Below, piece after piece: positions 7,990 to 16,565 of a stretch of 64,000 nucleotides of DNA. This DNA comes from Prevotella sp. (GTDB lineage: Bacteria; Bacteroidota; Bacteroidia; Bacteroidales; Bacteroidaceae). Made by a program: the position numbers and the translations under genes. Location of the stretch: positions 1 to 64,000 of the forward strand of contig JAILHK010000048.1 of NCBI GenBank assembly GCA_024695815.1. Direction: 5' to 3'. The notes beneath the pieces were generated by a model. The model saw only the letters and a list, made by a program, of their open reading frames with translations. It did no database searches and was not told the origin of the DNA. How positions within the stretch are numbered: position 1 is the first letter of the stretch; each line of letters opens with the position of its first letter.

Positions 7990-9642
7990 TTAATAGCCCG
8001 GGTTCTGAGCGATGCCCAGGTCCTCACCGCTGAGACCTGTTGGGATAGGCTGACGGTAGTGACGGCCACGGATGTTGTTGTATTTGGCACGCAGGTGGTT
8101 GTGCACCTTGGTGAAGTAGGCCTCCTGGTCGGCATTGTAGGTGTTGCCAAGTGCGGTCTTCCAGTTGTCGGCAAAGTGCTTATAGCTGGCCACCTTCTTG
8201 ACGCTGCTAATCAGGTCCTTCCAACGATAAGAGTTGAATACCGAGAACTGCTCGTAGGTAAACTCATAGTCCCATTCACGTTTGATTTGTTCGAAGGTGG
8301 GAACGCTGACCTCTGCGATGCCTGCACGGCGACGCAACTGGTTGAAAGGCTCTGCAGCCTCGCTGTTGCGACCCAACTGTACGAGTGCTTCAGCCTTGAT
8401 GAGCAGTACCTCTGCATAGCGGATTTCGATGCGGTCAACGCTGTTTTTAGTGATCTCCAGATTCTCGGCGTCTTCGTAGCTCTGATCAACTCCTTTGCCG
8501 TTGATGGGCGTATATACGGGTGAGTAGTAATGGTAGATCTTTTGATCTTCAGGGTTTTTGACTTCAATGAGGTAGGTCTCTGCCAGTCGCTTGTCGTTGG
8601 GCTGCTCGCGCTTCCAATCGTCGTAGAGGTTGTCGTCGGCCACCTCGGTGTGGTTCTGTGTGTAACCATTGCCGTTCTCACCATTCTGGAAGGGGAATGT
8701 CCACGAGCAGTGAGTCTGGTGATTGCCCTGAGCATCAACCTTGTCGCCATCGTGAGCAATGGTGAACAGGTGCTCGTTGGTGCCGCGCTTGTTGCTCTCG
8801 TAGTCACGACCATAGAGCTTGCTGAAGTCGGGGTCGAGTGCCAGCAGACCGCTGTTGATCACTTTGTTTGCATATTCCACAGCCTTCTCCAAGCGACTGT
8901 CTGTCTTTGTGAACTGAGGGTCTGTCTGGCCGGCAGCAATGGCTTGCACCTCTGCAGCAGAGAGCGGGTTGTCGCCCCATACCAGGTAAGTACGAGCCAG
9001 CAGTGCCTGAGCTGCCTGTTTAGAAGGAATACGGGGGTCGCCATCATAGTCTTTCAGCAGTGACTCAGCATCGGTGAAGTCTTTAACCACCTGAGCCAGC
9101 ACGTTGTCTATGCTCTGTCGTTCTGTTGTAGAGCCGCCATTCTCTGTGAATACGGGCACTTCTCCCCACAATTGGGCCAACTTTAGATAGGCCAAAGCAC
9201 GCAGAAACTTAGCTTTACCAACTGCAGCGTTGTAGCCTGCTTGTGTGACTTTTCCGGCTTCCACTGAATTGTTGATTGTCGTGATGGCCTCATTGGCCTG
9301 AGCAATGCCGAGCAGCAGGTGATTGAAAATCTTAACTTGATACCACGTGGTGGGCTCCTGTTCGAAACGGCTGTTGACCGGACCAGCTTCACTCTCCTCA
9401 CCTTCGAAAGAAATGAGCTTGTTTGAGTTCAGTTCAATGATGAACGAGAACGATGATGATAGTGGCTGCCAGTGACTGTACACACCATTGACGAGTGAGA
9501 GTGCAGAGGCATCGTCGGCCACGACGTTCTCGTCTGTCACCTGATTGTCACTGCCATTGGTGTCATCGCTTGAGCATGACACGAAACCAAATGAAAGGGT
9601 TGTTGCCAAAGCGGCACTGAGTAGGATTCTTGCTTTCTTCAT
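7990..9642 (-). CDS. SusD/RagB-family outer-membrane lipoprotein
   Basis: A 550-residue surface lipoprotein with lipobox FVSCSSDD (Cys about residue 23), a TPR-rich alpha-helical core (NEAITTINNSVEAG, KFLRALAYLKLAQLWGEVPVF) and the C-terminal EVLLIKAEALVQLGR and FNQLRRRAGI repeats typical of RagB/SusD. It captures a ligand and hands it to the SusC partner. It lies 70 bases downstream of the SusC-like gene in the usual susC-susD order. No glycoside hydrolase is nearby, so a glycan substrate is not indicated; the shared operator with cysK hints at a sulfur-containing or peptide ligand (inference). Confidence 0.93.
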   Translation of the reverse strand: MKKARILLSAALATTLSFGFVSCSSDDTNGSDNQVTDENVVADDASALSLVNGVYSHWQPLSSSFSFIIELNSNKLISFEGEESEAGPVNSRFEQEPTTWYQVKIFNHLLLGIAQANEAITTINNSVEAGKVTQAGYNAAVGKAKFLRALAYLKLAQLWGEVPVFTENGGSTTERQSIDNVLAQVVKDFTDAESLLKDYDGDPRIPSKQAAQALLARTYLVWGDNPLSAAEVQAIAAGQTDPQFTKTDSRLEKAVEYANKVINSGLLALDPDFSKLYGRDYESNKRGTNEHLFTIAHDGDKVDAQGNHQTHCSWTFPFQNGENGNGYTQNHTEVADDNLYDDWKREQPNDKRLAETYLIEVKNPEDQKIYHYYSPVYTPINGKGVDQSYEDAENLEITKNSVDRIEIRYAEVLLIKAEALVQLGRNSEAAEPFNQLRRRAGIAEVSVPTFEQIKREWDYEFTYEQFSVFNSYRWKDLISSVKKVASYKHFADNWKTALGNTYNADQEAYFTKVHNHLRAKYNNIRGRHYRQPIPTGLSGEDLGIAQNPGY

Positions 9643-9712
9643 ACTGAAATCTCCTTTTTACCTTTAGTTAATACAATAATGATTATTTCCTCTTTTTATG
9701 TTAGTTGAATGA

Positions 9713-12700
9713 TTACAAAGAGATGTTCACACCAAACACGAAGCTACGCGATGAAGGATAGACACCGCTGTCGGTGCCATTGGCCACCTCGGGGTCGTAG
9801 CCCTTATAGGATGTAAGGGTGAAGAGGTTTGATGCCGTTGCATAGAGGCGAAGACTTTCAACTTTCCATTTAGCACTGTCCACTTTAAGATTGTAGCCAA
9901 TGGTCAGGTTTCTGAGTTTCAAATAGCTGGCATCCTGTACGTAGCGACTGTCTATGTAGCCGATAGGACGAGCATTAGAAGCCAGGGGTAGCGTGTTGCC
10001 ACCGCGCGCAGGGGTCCAAGAGTCTTTGACAGTGCTGAGCACGTTGTACGAGTCGTTGGTCAGTTCCAGTCGGCGGCCCAGCGCATTGTACACCTCGTTG
10101 CCATAGCTGCCGGCAAACGATGCAGAGAGGTCAAAGTCGTGCCATGTGAGTTGTGTTGAGAAGCCATAGACGACATCGGGTTGTATGCTGCCCAGAATCT
10201 GGCGGTCGTTACCGTCAATGTGACCATTGTCGTCGGTGTCCACGAACTTCAGGTCGCCTGGCTTAGGCGTCTGTCCGTTGATGGCGGGCAGTTTGTTTAC
10301 GTCCTCATCGCTTTGCACGATGCCTGCAAACCGCAGTCCGTAGAACGAGCCCAGTGCTTCGCCGCGACGCAGAATCTGCTGGTTGTCTGAACCTTGTATC
10401 ACGTTGTTCGTGGTGCCCATGTTGGTGATCTCGTTGTGGTTGTAGGCTACGTTGGCCGATGCTGTCCAGCGCAGTCCCTTGCGCTGCAGCAGTGTTGCGT
10501 TGACAGCCAGTTCGACACCCTTGTTCTCCACGTTTCCCACGTTCTGCAGTTGGGTGGTGACACCCGAAGAGAAGCCCATTGGAACCACCAGCAGCAGGTC
10601 GCTGGTCTTCTTGTAGTAGGCATCAAACACCACGCTCACACGGTCGTTCCACAACCCCAGGTCTATGCCGAAGTTGTAAGATGCCGTCGTTTCCCACTTC
10701 AGTTTGTTGTTGGCCGTGTTCTGCTTGGCGTAGCTACTGCTGCCGCCATACGAGCCAGTGGCGTAACTGGTGGTAAAGGCATAGTCGCTGATTTCCTGAT
10801 TGCCCACCAGACCACCGGTCAGTCGCACCTTTAGGTAGTCGATACCGTGAATACCCTGCAGAAATTTCTCCCTGTCAACATTCCACGATAGACCCAGTGA
10901 GGGAAAGTAGCCCCAGCGGTGGTTGGCAGCAAAACGGCTGCTGTTGTCGGCACGGAAGGTTGCGGTGGCATTGTAGCGGTCGGCCAGCGTATAGTTGACG
11001 CGAGCAATAAAGCTGTTCAGCCGAGCTTCGCTGATGCCCGTCTTGGGCGTGTAGATTTCGGCACCGTCACCCAGGTTGTGCTGCTTCAGACTCTCATTGG
11101 TGAAGTGGTTGGTTCTGATGGCGCTGTGTGTCGATGTCTGTGTCTGACGTGTATAGCCGCCAAGTATGTCAAGGTGATGACTGTCCAGGTCCAAGTCGTA
11201 GGTAGCTGTATATTCCTGTTGCCACACATCTGTCTGTCTGTTGCCCGTACCACCAATGCCCTGCGTGGCCAGTCCCAGCGAGGTATAGGCCCCCGAGAAG
11301 TAGTTCTGTGTCAGTTTCTCGCTGTTCAGTCCCAGAGAAGCCTTAAGGGTGAGGTGGCCGACGTGGAATGTGGTCCATACGTTGCTCAAAAGGTAGTTGT
11401 TAATATTCTCGGCCACACTCTCCTTAAGGTCATAGACAGGGTTGGCGGCATGATCGCCAATGGCAAAGTAGGCATATTCATAAGGGTTGCCGAAGTTATA
11501 CGAGCCATCGGCATTGTACACGCTTACCACTGGTGGCATCAGCAGTGCATAGACAAAGCTGTTGGTGATGCCTGCCGAGAAGGGCGATGAATTAAACACC
11601 TTTGCCTCGGCGGTGGTCAGTCCTTGTTGTTTAGAACGCCCGTAGGTGGCATTGACGCCAAAGCGCCAGTCTTTCTGCAGCTCCCATTCCACGTTGGTGT
11701 GGAAGTTGTAGCGCTCAAAGCCGGAATTCAGAATGATTCCATCCTGGTCGGTATAGTTGGCAGAGAAGGCATAGCGGTTTTTCTCTGTACCACCGTTGAT
11801 GCTCAGCTCGTGGGTTTGCTGTATGGCGCTGCGAGTTACGGCATCCTGCCAGTCGGTTCCTGTGCCCAGCGCAACAATCTCAGCATCGGTATAACCGCCT
11901 TTGTTGCTGTAGTAGTCTTTCTGATACAGAGCCCATTCGCTGGCATTCAGTAGGTCCAGCTTTTTGGCTATGTTGCTCACGCCCACCGAGTAGTTGTAGC
12001 TCACGTGTGCCTTTCCTTCACCAGGCCTTCCTTTCTTCGTGGTAATCAGTATCACACCGTTGGCGCCACGTGAACCGTAGATGGCTGTGGCCGAGATGTC
12101 TTTCAGCACCTCTATCGATTCGATGTCATTGGGGTTGATGGTAGCCAGTGGGTTCAGTGAGCCTTCAATGGCACCAATACCCGTACTGTTGTTGGCTGCA
12201 TCTTTAAAATAGATGAAGCCATCGACCACGTAAAGTGGCTCATTGCTCGCATTCACCGAATTGCCGCCACGGATGCGTATATGACTGTCGCTGCCAGGCT
12301 GACCACTGCTGGCCGTCACGTTGAGGCCTGCCACCTGTCCGCCTAGGGCTACGTCGAGGGTAGGTGCGGTGACCTTTTCAAAGATGTCGGCCTTCAGCTT
12401 CGTTACACTACCAGTCAACTGTGTGCGCTTCTGTGTGCCATAGCCAACCACCACCACCTCGTTCAGCTTGTGGTCTTCCTCTTTCAGCGCAATCAACAGG
12501 TCTTTGTCGTTGCCTTTCACGTTGATGGTCTGTTGTTCATAACCGATATAGCTAATCTTTAACTCCGATGGAAACGTTGCCACCTCAATGCTGAAATGTC
12601 CTTCGGCATCGGATATCACCCCCACATGGTTTCGTGCATCGAAGATTGTAGCACCAATAATAGCTTCTCCCGTCTCGGCGTCGGCTACCTTTCCTATAAT

Positions 12701-12778
12701 AGGGGCAGCCAACGCCGCACAGTGAGAAACAATGGCAAAAGATAGTATTGCTAATCGTGTTGTCTGAAAACTCTTCAT
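9713..12778 (-). CDS. SusC/RagA-family TonB-dependent transporter
   Basis: A 1021-residue outer-membrane transporter. After the signal peptide comes a carboxypeptidase-regulatory-like domain (about 27-105, IIGKVADAETGEAIIGATI), TonB box NEVVVVGYGTQKRTQLTGSV, plug (IRIRGGNSVNASNEPLYVVDG; SIEVLKDISATAIYGSRGANGVILITTKKG) and a barrel ending in SFVFGVNISL. The family imports ligands captured by SusD using TonB energy. It heads the susCD operon, driven by a promoter at 12818 with the shared upstream palindrome. Confidence 0.95.
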   Translation of the reverse strand: MKSFQTTRLAILSFAIVSHCAALAAPIIGKVADAETGEAIIGATIFDARNHVGVISDAEGHFSIEVATFPSELKISYIGYEQQTINVKGNDKDLLIALKEEDHKLNEVVVVGYGTQKRTQLTGSVTKLKADIFEKVTAPTLDVALGGQVAGLNVTASSGQPGSDSHIRIRGGNSVNASNEPLYVVDGFIYFKDAANNSTGIGAIEGSLNPLATINPNDIESIEVLKDISATAIYGSRGANGVILITTKKGRPGEGKAHVSYNYSVGVSNIAKKLDLLNASEWALYQKDYYSNKGGYTDAEIVALGTGTDWQDAVTRSAIQQTHELSINGGTEKNRYAFSANYTDQDGIILNSGFERYNFHTNVEWELQKDWRFGVNATYGRSKQQGLTTAEAKVFNSSPFSAGITNSFVYALLMPPVVSVYNADGSYNFGNPYEYAYFAIGDHAANPVYDLKESVAENINNYLLSNVWTTFHVGHLTLKASLGLNSEKLTQNYFSGAYTSLGLATQGIGGTGNRQTDVWQQEYTATYDLDLDSHHLDILGGYTRQTQTSTHSAIRTNHFTNESLKQHNLGDGAEIYTPKTGISEARLNSFIARVNYTLADRYNATATFRADNSSRFAANHRWGYFPSLGLSWNVDREKFLQGIHGIDYLKVRLTGGLVGNQEISDYAFTTSYATGSYGGSSSYAKQNTANNKLKWETTASYNFGIDLGLWNDRVSVVFDAYYKKTSDLLLVVPMGFSSGVTTQLQNVGNVENKGVELAVNATLLQRKGLRWTASANVAYNHNEITNMGTTNNVIQGSDNQQILRRGEALGSFYGLRFAGIVQSDEDVNKLPAINGQTPKPGDLKFVDTDDNGHIDGNDRQILGSIQPDVVYGFSTQLTWHDFDLSASFAGSYGNEVYNALGRRLELTNDSYNVLSTVKDSWTPARGGNTLPLASNARPIGYIDSRYVQDASYLKLRNLTIGYNLKVDSAKWKVESLRLYATASNLFTLTSYKGYDPEVANGTDSGVYPSSRSFVFGVNISL

Positions 12779-12817
12779 ACCTTATCCTTTATTTTCTGTT
12801 TAATTCGTTCGACGGTG

Positions 12818-12887
12818 CAAAGGTACGGCGGTTTCCGTGCTCCCACAATCCCACGTGTACGGCATTCGCATACCGATAGTATGGTAT
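12818..12887 (-). promoter_or_regulatory. SusC promoter with the shared palindromic operator
   Basis: TACCTTTG (minus) at 12818-12825 and ATACCG-N6-TGGTAT at 12870-12887, 45 bases from the -7 box edge as in the other two operons. The palindrome also sits 37 bases upstream of the divergent tcdA -7 box at 12925. Confidence 0.7.
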
Positions 12888-12924
12888 TTCAATAAAATCA
12901 TATCGATTTATCTGCCATTTTTTG

Positions 12925-12932
12925 TAACTTTG
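12925..12932 (+). promoter_or_regulatory. -7 box of tcdA
   Basis: TAACTTTG, exact TAnnTTTG match, 25 bases before the tcdA ATG at 12957. Confidence 0.7.
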
Positions 12933-12956
12933 CACCCAAAATAAGAAGAAGAAACG

Positions 12957-13697
12957 ATGGCAGCAGATAGTGCAATATTTCGTAGAAGTGAGTTGCTACT
13001 CGGAAAAGAGGCGATGGAGTGCATTGCTCGGAAGCGTGTGATTATCTTTGGTGTGGGCGGTGTAGGTTCGTGGTGCGCCGAGAGCTTGGTACGCAGCGGC
13101 ATCCACCATCTGACGATTGTAGATTCCGACTGCGTCAGCGTTACGAATATCAATCGCCAACTGATGGCCACCACCAAGACCGTGGGACTGCCTAAGGTTG
13201 AAGTCTTGAAGGAGCGTCTGCTCAGTATCAACCCTCAGGCCGAGATTACCGCCCTGCAAAAAATCTTCTCAGAAGAGAGTGCCTCCGATTTTCATTTGGA
13301 GAACTACGACTATATCATCGATGCCATCGACTCGCTGAAGGATAAGGTCGCCCTTATCCTCTTGGCATGTCAGACGAATGCCAGGCTTTTCTCATCCATG
13401 GGTGCAGCCCTGAAACTCGACCCCACACGCATCAAGGTTACCGAGTTCTGGAAGGTGCAAGGCGATCCCTTGGCACGCGCCATCCGCAAGAAGTTCAAGC
13501 ATTGCGAACAGTATCCTGAAAAGAAGTTCCAGGTGGTCTATAGCGACGAACTGCTAGAGAATATAGGTTGTCCACCTGATGATGAGGAGGTACCTTCCAC
13601 TTTCAATAAACCTCAGACCAACGGTTCTCTCTCCCACATCACCGCCATCTTCGGTTTTACCTTAGCAGGTCTTGTCATTCAGGACGCAGCAAAATAG
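12957..13697 (+). CDS. tcdA: tRNA threonylcarbamoyladenosine dehydratase (TcdA/CsdL)
   Basis: A 246-residue E1-like ThiF-fold protein. It shows the nucleotide-binding VIIFGVGGVGSWCAESLVRSG (about residues 28-48), the acidic tip IVDSDCVSVTNINRQ, IIDAIDSLKDKVAL and SSMGAALKLDPTRIKV. TcdA uses ATP to cyclise t6A37 of ANN-decoding tRNAs to ct6A. Length is right for TcdA and shorter than MoeB/ThiF fusions. It is monocistronic and convergent with vsr. Confidence 0.92.
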   Translation: MAADSAIFRRSELLLGKEAMECIARKRVIIFGVGGVGSWCAESLVRSGIHHLTIVDSDCVSVTNINRQLMATTKTVGLPKVEVLKERLLSINPQAEITALQKIFSEESASDFHLENYDYIIDAIDSLKDKVALILLACQTNARLFSSMGAALKLDPTRIKVTEFWKVQGDPLARAIRKKFKHCEQYPEKKFQVVYSDELLENIGCPPDDEEVPSTFNKPQTNGSLSHITAIFGFTLAGLVIQDAAK

Positions 13698-13720
13698 TTA
13701 AGTTCCAGATAGCGGGTATA

Positions 13721-14281
13721 CTATATTTCCTCCGCAGCTATCGGCATAGGCATACTCTCTTCTGTCAACTCATGATAAGAAATACCTTTCACGCCATGAT
13801 CTTGCAACCAGATATGGTTCAGGGTGAAAGCTATAGAGTCCAATGTCTGCTCTCTCTTTTTGGGCTTCAGTTCACACTCCCATACCGTGATGCAATGCCA
13901 GCCCATCTCAGCCAACTTGCGTTGTTCCTCCTTGTCACGCTCTTTGTTCCTGCGAATCTTCGCCACCCAAAACTCCCTGTTCGTCTTTGGAATCTTGCAG
14001 CACTCCGAACTCTCTAAATCCATTCTCTCCTCGCCTTTTGGAGAGGGGACGGGGGTGAGGTTGCACTTGTGTCCATGCCAGAAACAACCGTTCACAAAGA
14101 TACACGTACGGTATTTCCTCAGCACCAAGTCTGGATGCCCAGGCAAACGCTTGTGATTCATTCTATATCGGAACCCACGTTTCCACAACCCTTTGCGCAC
14201 AATCATCTCCGGCTTCGTATCCTTCGACCGGATAGCAGCCATGTTAGCTGATCGCCGTTGTTGTGGAGTGAGTTTGTCCAT
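13721..14281 (-). CDS. vsr: Very-short-patch mismatch endonuclease Vsr with an in-frame palindromic insertion
   Basis: Family motifs are intact: RSKDTKPEMIVRKGL (18-32), RLPGHPDLVL with the catalytic Asp51, FVNGCFWHGHKC (62-73, His69 and His71), IPKTNREFWVAKI (97-109) and ITVWECEL. Vsr nicks 5' of T in T:G mismatches made by cytosine-5 deamination. Between HGHKC and IPKTN there are about 22 residues (74-95) that begin LTPVPSPKGEER and are encoded by a REP-like palindrome; Vsr proteins I know have only a few residues there. The frame is preserved, so the protein may still fold. It is the last gene of an operon with an HTH protein (9 bases) and a small protein. A C5 methyltransferase lies 3.4 kb away. 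Confidence 0.88.
   Translation of the reverse strand: MDKLTPQQRRSANMAAIRSKDTKPEMIVRKGLWKRGFRYRMNHKRLPGHPDLVLRKYRTCIFVNGCFWHGHKCNLTPVPSPKGEERMDLESSECCKIPKTNREFWVAKIRRNKERDKEEQRKLAEMGWHCITVWECELKPKKREQTLDSIAFTLNHIWLQDHGVKGISYHELTEESMPMPIAAEEI
14025..14060. repeat. REP-like palindrome inside vsr
   Basis: On the plus strand CTCTCC...GGAGAG (14025-14045) forms a hairpin, followed by GGACGGGGGTGAGG. Layout and composition match the elements at 49075, 49751, 50188 and 50321. It supplies codons 76-86 of vsr. Confidence 0.7.
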
Positions 14282-14290
14282 GAGGCAATT

Positions 14291-14581
14291 TTAGGCATAG
14301 GCGGGTTCTTTCTCATGATCAGCCACCTTTACAACATCTGCATTTAAAGCTGCGGATATCTTGCAAATAGTAGCCATCGTCAAGTTGTGAGTACCCGAAA
14401 GCCATCTACTCACTTCTGTCTCGGTCTTACCCATTAAGCGAGCAAAATCCTTCTGCGACATACCTTTTTCCTCAAGGATATCGTAGATGCGGTTTGCAAT
14501 AGCAACAGACAGTTCCATCTGTAATTTCATCTCAGGAGAGATTGTACTGCGAATCTCATCCATGATTTTGTTAGTCTTCAT
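14291..14581 (-). CDS. XRE-family helix-turn-helix protein
   Basis: A 96-residue protein with a lambda-repressor-type HTH at about residues 34-80 (MSQKDFARLMGKTETEVSRWLSGTHNLTM split over two helices). The N-terminal 33 residues are helical. The layout resembles antitoxins of the HigA kind or small restriction-modification controllers. It starts 20 bases after the upstream 84-residue ORF and ends 9 bases before vsr, so the three share a transcript. A toxin-antitoxin role with the upstream protein is possible, but the partner is not a recognised toxin. Confidence 0.8.
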   Translation of the reverse strand: MKTNKIMDEIRSTISPEMKLQMELSVAIANRIYDILEEKGMSQKDFARLMGKTETEVSRWLSGTHNLTMATICKISAALNADVVKVADHEKEPAYA

Positions 14582-14601
14582 AATCTCCTCCTTGTATGTT
14601 A

Positions 14602-14856
14602 TTAGTCCTCATTAATGGTGAATGACAACTCACCCAGTAATTCTGTGCCAGTAATCACAATCACCTTGTTTCTTTCTCTTTCCTTCAGCTCAATGTCAAT
14701 TTTCTGAAGTGTTTTAACTTGTCGATGCAAGTTTTCGTCCTCCTGATATGTTGCGGTACTTTTCAGACCTCCATTACCCAAAATGAGAATCTTAGCCTGA
14801 ATATTCAGCAAATACAGCCTTAAAGATGTTGTCTTCAAATGTGAAGGCAAAGCCAT
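14602..14856 (-). CDS. Small hypothetical protein upstream of the HTH gene
   Basis: I do not recognise this 84-residue protein. It reads MALPSHLKTTSLRLYLLNIQ then AKILILGNGGLKSTATYQED, a helical middle (LHRQVKTLQKIDIELKERE) and a beta-like end (NKVIVITGTELLGELSFTI). A GTG one codon upstream is an alternative start. It is first in the operon with the HTH protein and vsr, downstream of a -7 box at 14910-14917. Position and size suit a toxin-antitoxin partner or an R-M accessory; this is inference. Confidence 0.6.
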   Translation of the reverse strand: MALPSHLKTTSLRLYLLNIQAKILILGNGGLKSTATYQEDENLHRQVKTLQKIDIELKERERNKVIVITGTELLGELSFTINED

Positions 14857-14909
14857 CACTCTGTCACGGCGAGTCCCTTCATAACGCCTTCGTCATAAGG
14901 TAATCGCTG

Positions 14910-14917
14910 CAAATATA
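14910..14917 (-). promoter_or_regulatory. -7 box of the small protein-HTH-vsr operon
   Basis: TATATTTG on the minus strand, fitting TAnnTTTG, 54 bases before the ATG at 14856. Confidence 0.6.
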
Positions 14918-14996
14918 GGCATTATTTTCAATACATCCAAGTGTTTCTTAATAAAAACAATTGTCTAATATAATTTGTATTATCAGAATTATTGTT

Positions 14997-15004
14997 TATC
15001 TTTG
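14997..15004 (+). promoter_or_regulatory. -7 box of the nonsense-mutated gene
   Basis: TATCTTTG on the plus strand, 35 bases before the ATG at 15039. Confidence 0.6.
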
Positions 15005-15038
15005 CAGCGATATTATAATCAGATAGATATTATCAAAT

Positions 15039-15377
15039 ATGATAAACAACGCAGAATTTTGGGCTTCAGTCCGTGACATTATTGCTAAGGGCTTTACCCC
15101 TGAAGGTCTGCTTAACCTTGATACATATGCTGCAGAATTCATTAGCGGGCGGTTGGTATATTAACGATTTTCACCGCAGGAACAGTATGGCTGCGCAGCG
15201 GGAGGTCATGCAAATGTCATTGCATCCTTGCTCGCGGGAGCAGAAGCTTGCACAGATAGCCAGGCTTCGTCAGCATGCAGCGACTACCAAAGAGAGTGCG
15301 AATGCGGAGCGAAGCAAGAAGCAGCCATAGAGCAATACACAAACGGGACGGTTCCTTTTGTGTACAGGATGCTATAA
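15039..15377 (+). pseudogene. Hypothetical gene interrupted by one in-frame stop, with a REP-encoded tail
   Basis: An open frame starts MINNAEFWASVRDIIAKGF, reaches ISGRLVY and meets TAA at 15162-15164. The same frame continues as RFSPQEQYGCAAGGHANV, IASLLAGAEACTDSQA, and on to AIEQY before the stop at 15375-15377. A C-to-T change of CAA (Gln) to TAA would explain the break, so I read it as one gene with a nonsense mutation. The last twelve codons (TNGTVPFVYRML) fall in the REP hairpin at 15336-15364, so its original 3' end was probably replaced. A promoter precedes it. I cannot name the family. A functional 41-residue peptide is the alternative. Confidence 0.6.
15336..15364. repeat. REP hairpin downstream of the HUH transposase
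   Basis: TACACAAA (15336-15343) pairs with TTTGTGTA (15357-15364) around CGGGACGGTTCCT. The core resembles the hairpin at 16566-16602 (CACAAA...GGG.CGG.TCCTTTTGTG), so both ends of the transposase gene carry a copy of the same element. Confidence 0.75.
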
Positions 15378-15417
15378 AGTTAGTAAACCCCAAAGTCCTG
15401 TTACTATAATCTTATAC

Positions 15418-16497
15418 TTATTGGCATATCTTAGCAGCAATGTTATTAAGTTCCAAGCAGCGTGCACGCATATTTCTCAGCTGTTCATTTTGCCAAGGAT
15501 AGGGCGAAAGCATGAGTAGCCTACCTTCTGCACAGGCCATGAGATAGCGCGGATCTGGTTTAAAGAAAGGAGGGAATCCTTTTAATAATAGCACGATAAG
15601 AGGTATCCCGTTTTCCAGACATGCAGAGGATATCTGACGTTCTCCCAGACTGATACAGGGAGACACAATGACAGCCCCTTCTTGTCCTTCCTTTAAGAAC
15701 CTTTGTTTTTGCTGTTCTATTTCCTGAGGGTAGAGATGTCGGGAGCATTGCACCTGCAATTTGACTGCGGCATCAAGTAACCTAATGTTTCCCATCGCAT
15801 CCAACGGTATTCCTGCAACCATTATTTTCCCCAATGGTTTGAATAACCCAGGATGGTCACGCTTTAACAACAGACGGCGAGGGTTGTCTTCAAGATAGGC
15901 CGACATACGGTTCAGCTGTCCCTCGTGGCGCAGCAAGCGGTCATGATATCCTTGCTCCCAGAGTGCCCCCTTCTTGCTATTGGAAGACGGCAACGTTGTT
16001 GCTGTGTACTGAACCGACTTCTCGCTTTCTCCGGCATTCATTGTCTCTGTTTTAGTACACAGCGACATCGTCGCCGTCATCACCCCCAGTTCCCTTGCAG
16101 CCTTATGCGTGCCAGCCTTAAAGCCCTTAATAACCATGCCTAGATGATACTCCATTCTTTCGTGCACAAAGAGAACACCATGAATATGGTCTGGCATAAT
16201 GCATAGCTTCATCACCTCAACTTTTGGATAAAAGCGGGGAATATTCATCCAGCATTCCTTCACCTTTTCTCCCAAGGACGACAGTACCACATTGGGGCGC
16301 TCAGCCCCCTCTGTTACTTCCGCCTTTCCAGTCAACGTCCCTAACAAAGGTCTTCTGCCTTCTGTGGCAATGGTTATCATATAGATGCCACGGTCAGTGT
16401 AGTCATTATATTCGCAGCGACGTTTCATCGATGCTACCTTGTCCTGCTGCATCGACCACTCCCTGCTTCTTTCGTTCCTAAATATTTTCTTTTCCAT
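15418..16497 (-). CDS. REP-associated HUH (Y1) transposase with an extra C-terminal domain
   Basis: The N-terminal half (residues about 25-215) is a Y1/RAYT transposase: IYMITIATEGRRPLLG, the metal-binding HUH motif in CIMPDHIHGVLFV (His104, His106), and the nucleophile candidate Tyr184 in WEQGYHDRLLR. RAYTs nick and join single-stranded DNA at REP hairpins. Usual length is 150-220 residues; this one has 359. The extra C-terminal ~145 residues contain GAVIVSPCISLGERQI, NGIPLIVLLLKGFPP and CAEGRLLMLSPYPW, which looks like a Rossmann-type, perhaps DprA/SLOG-like, domain (low certainty). A -7 box at 16521-16528 rules out start codons above 16514, so I use the ATG at 16495-16497. REP hairpins flank the gene. 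Confidence 0.85.
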   Translation of the reverse strand: MEKKIFRNERSREWSMQQDKVASMKRRCEYNDYTDRGIYMITIATEGRRPLLGTLTGKAEVTEGAERPNVVLSSLGEKVKECWMNIPRFYPKVEVMKLCIMPDHIHGVLFVHERMEYHLGMVIKGFKAGTHKAARELGVMTATMSLCTKTETMNAGESEKSVQYTATTLPSSNSKKGALWEQGYHDRLLRHEGQLNRMSAYLEDNPRRLLLKRDHPGLFKPLGKIMVAGIPLDAMGNIRLLDAAVKLQVQCSRHLYPQEIEQQKQRFLKEGQEGAVIVSPCISLGERQISSACLENGIPLIVLLLKGFPPFFKPDPRYLMACAEGRLLMLSPYPWQNEQLRNMRARCLELNNIAAKICQ

Positions 16498-16520
16498 AAA
16501 ATGGAACCATGATTGACCTG

Positions 16521-16528
16521 CAAAGGTA
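16521..16528 (-). promoter_or_regulatory. -7 box of the HUH transposase
   Basis: TACCTTTG on the minus strand, 24 bases before the ATG at 16497; it decides the start codon. Confidence 0.65.
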
Positions 16529-16565
16529 CGCAATAAAAATGGAATAAAGATTGTTTTTTAGATAA

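Noticed and set aside
15073..15330. 85-residue ORF on the plus strand
   Set aside because: It is out of frame with the nonsense-mutated gene at 15039-15377, whose frame gives a more protein-like product.
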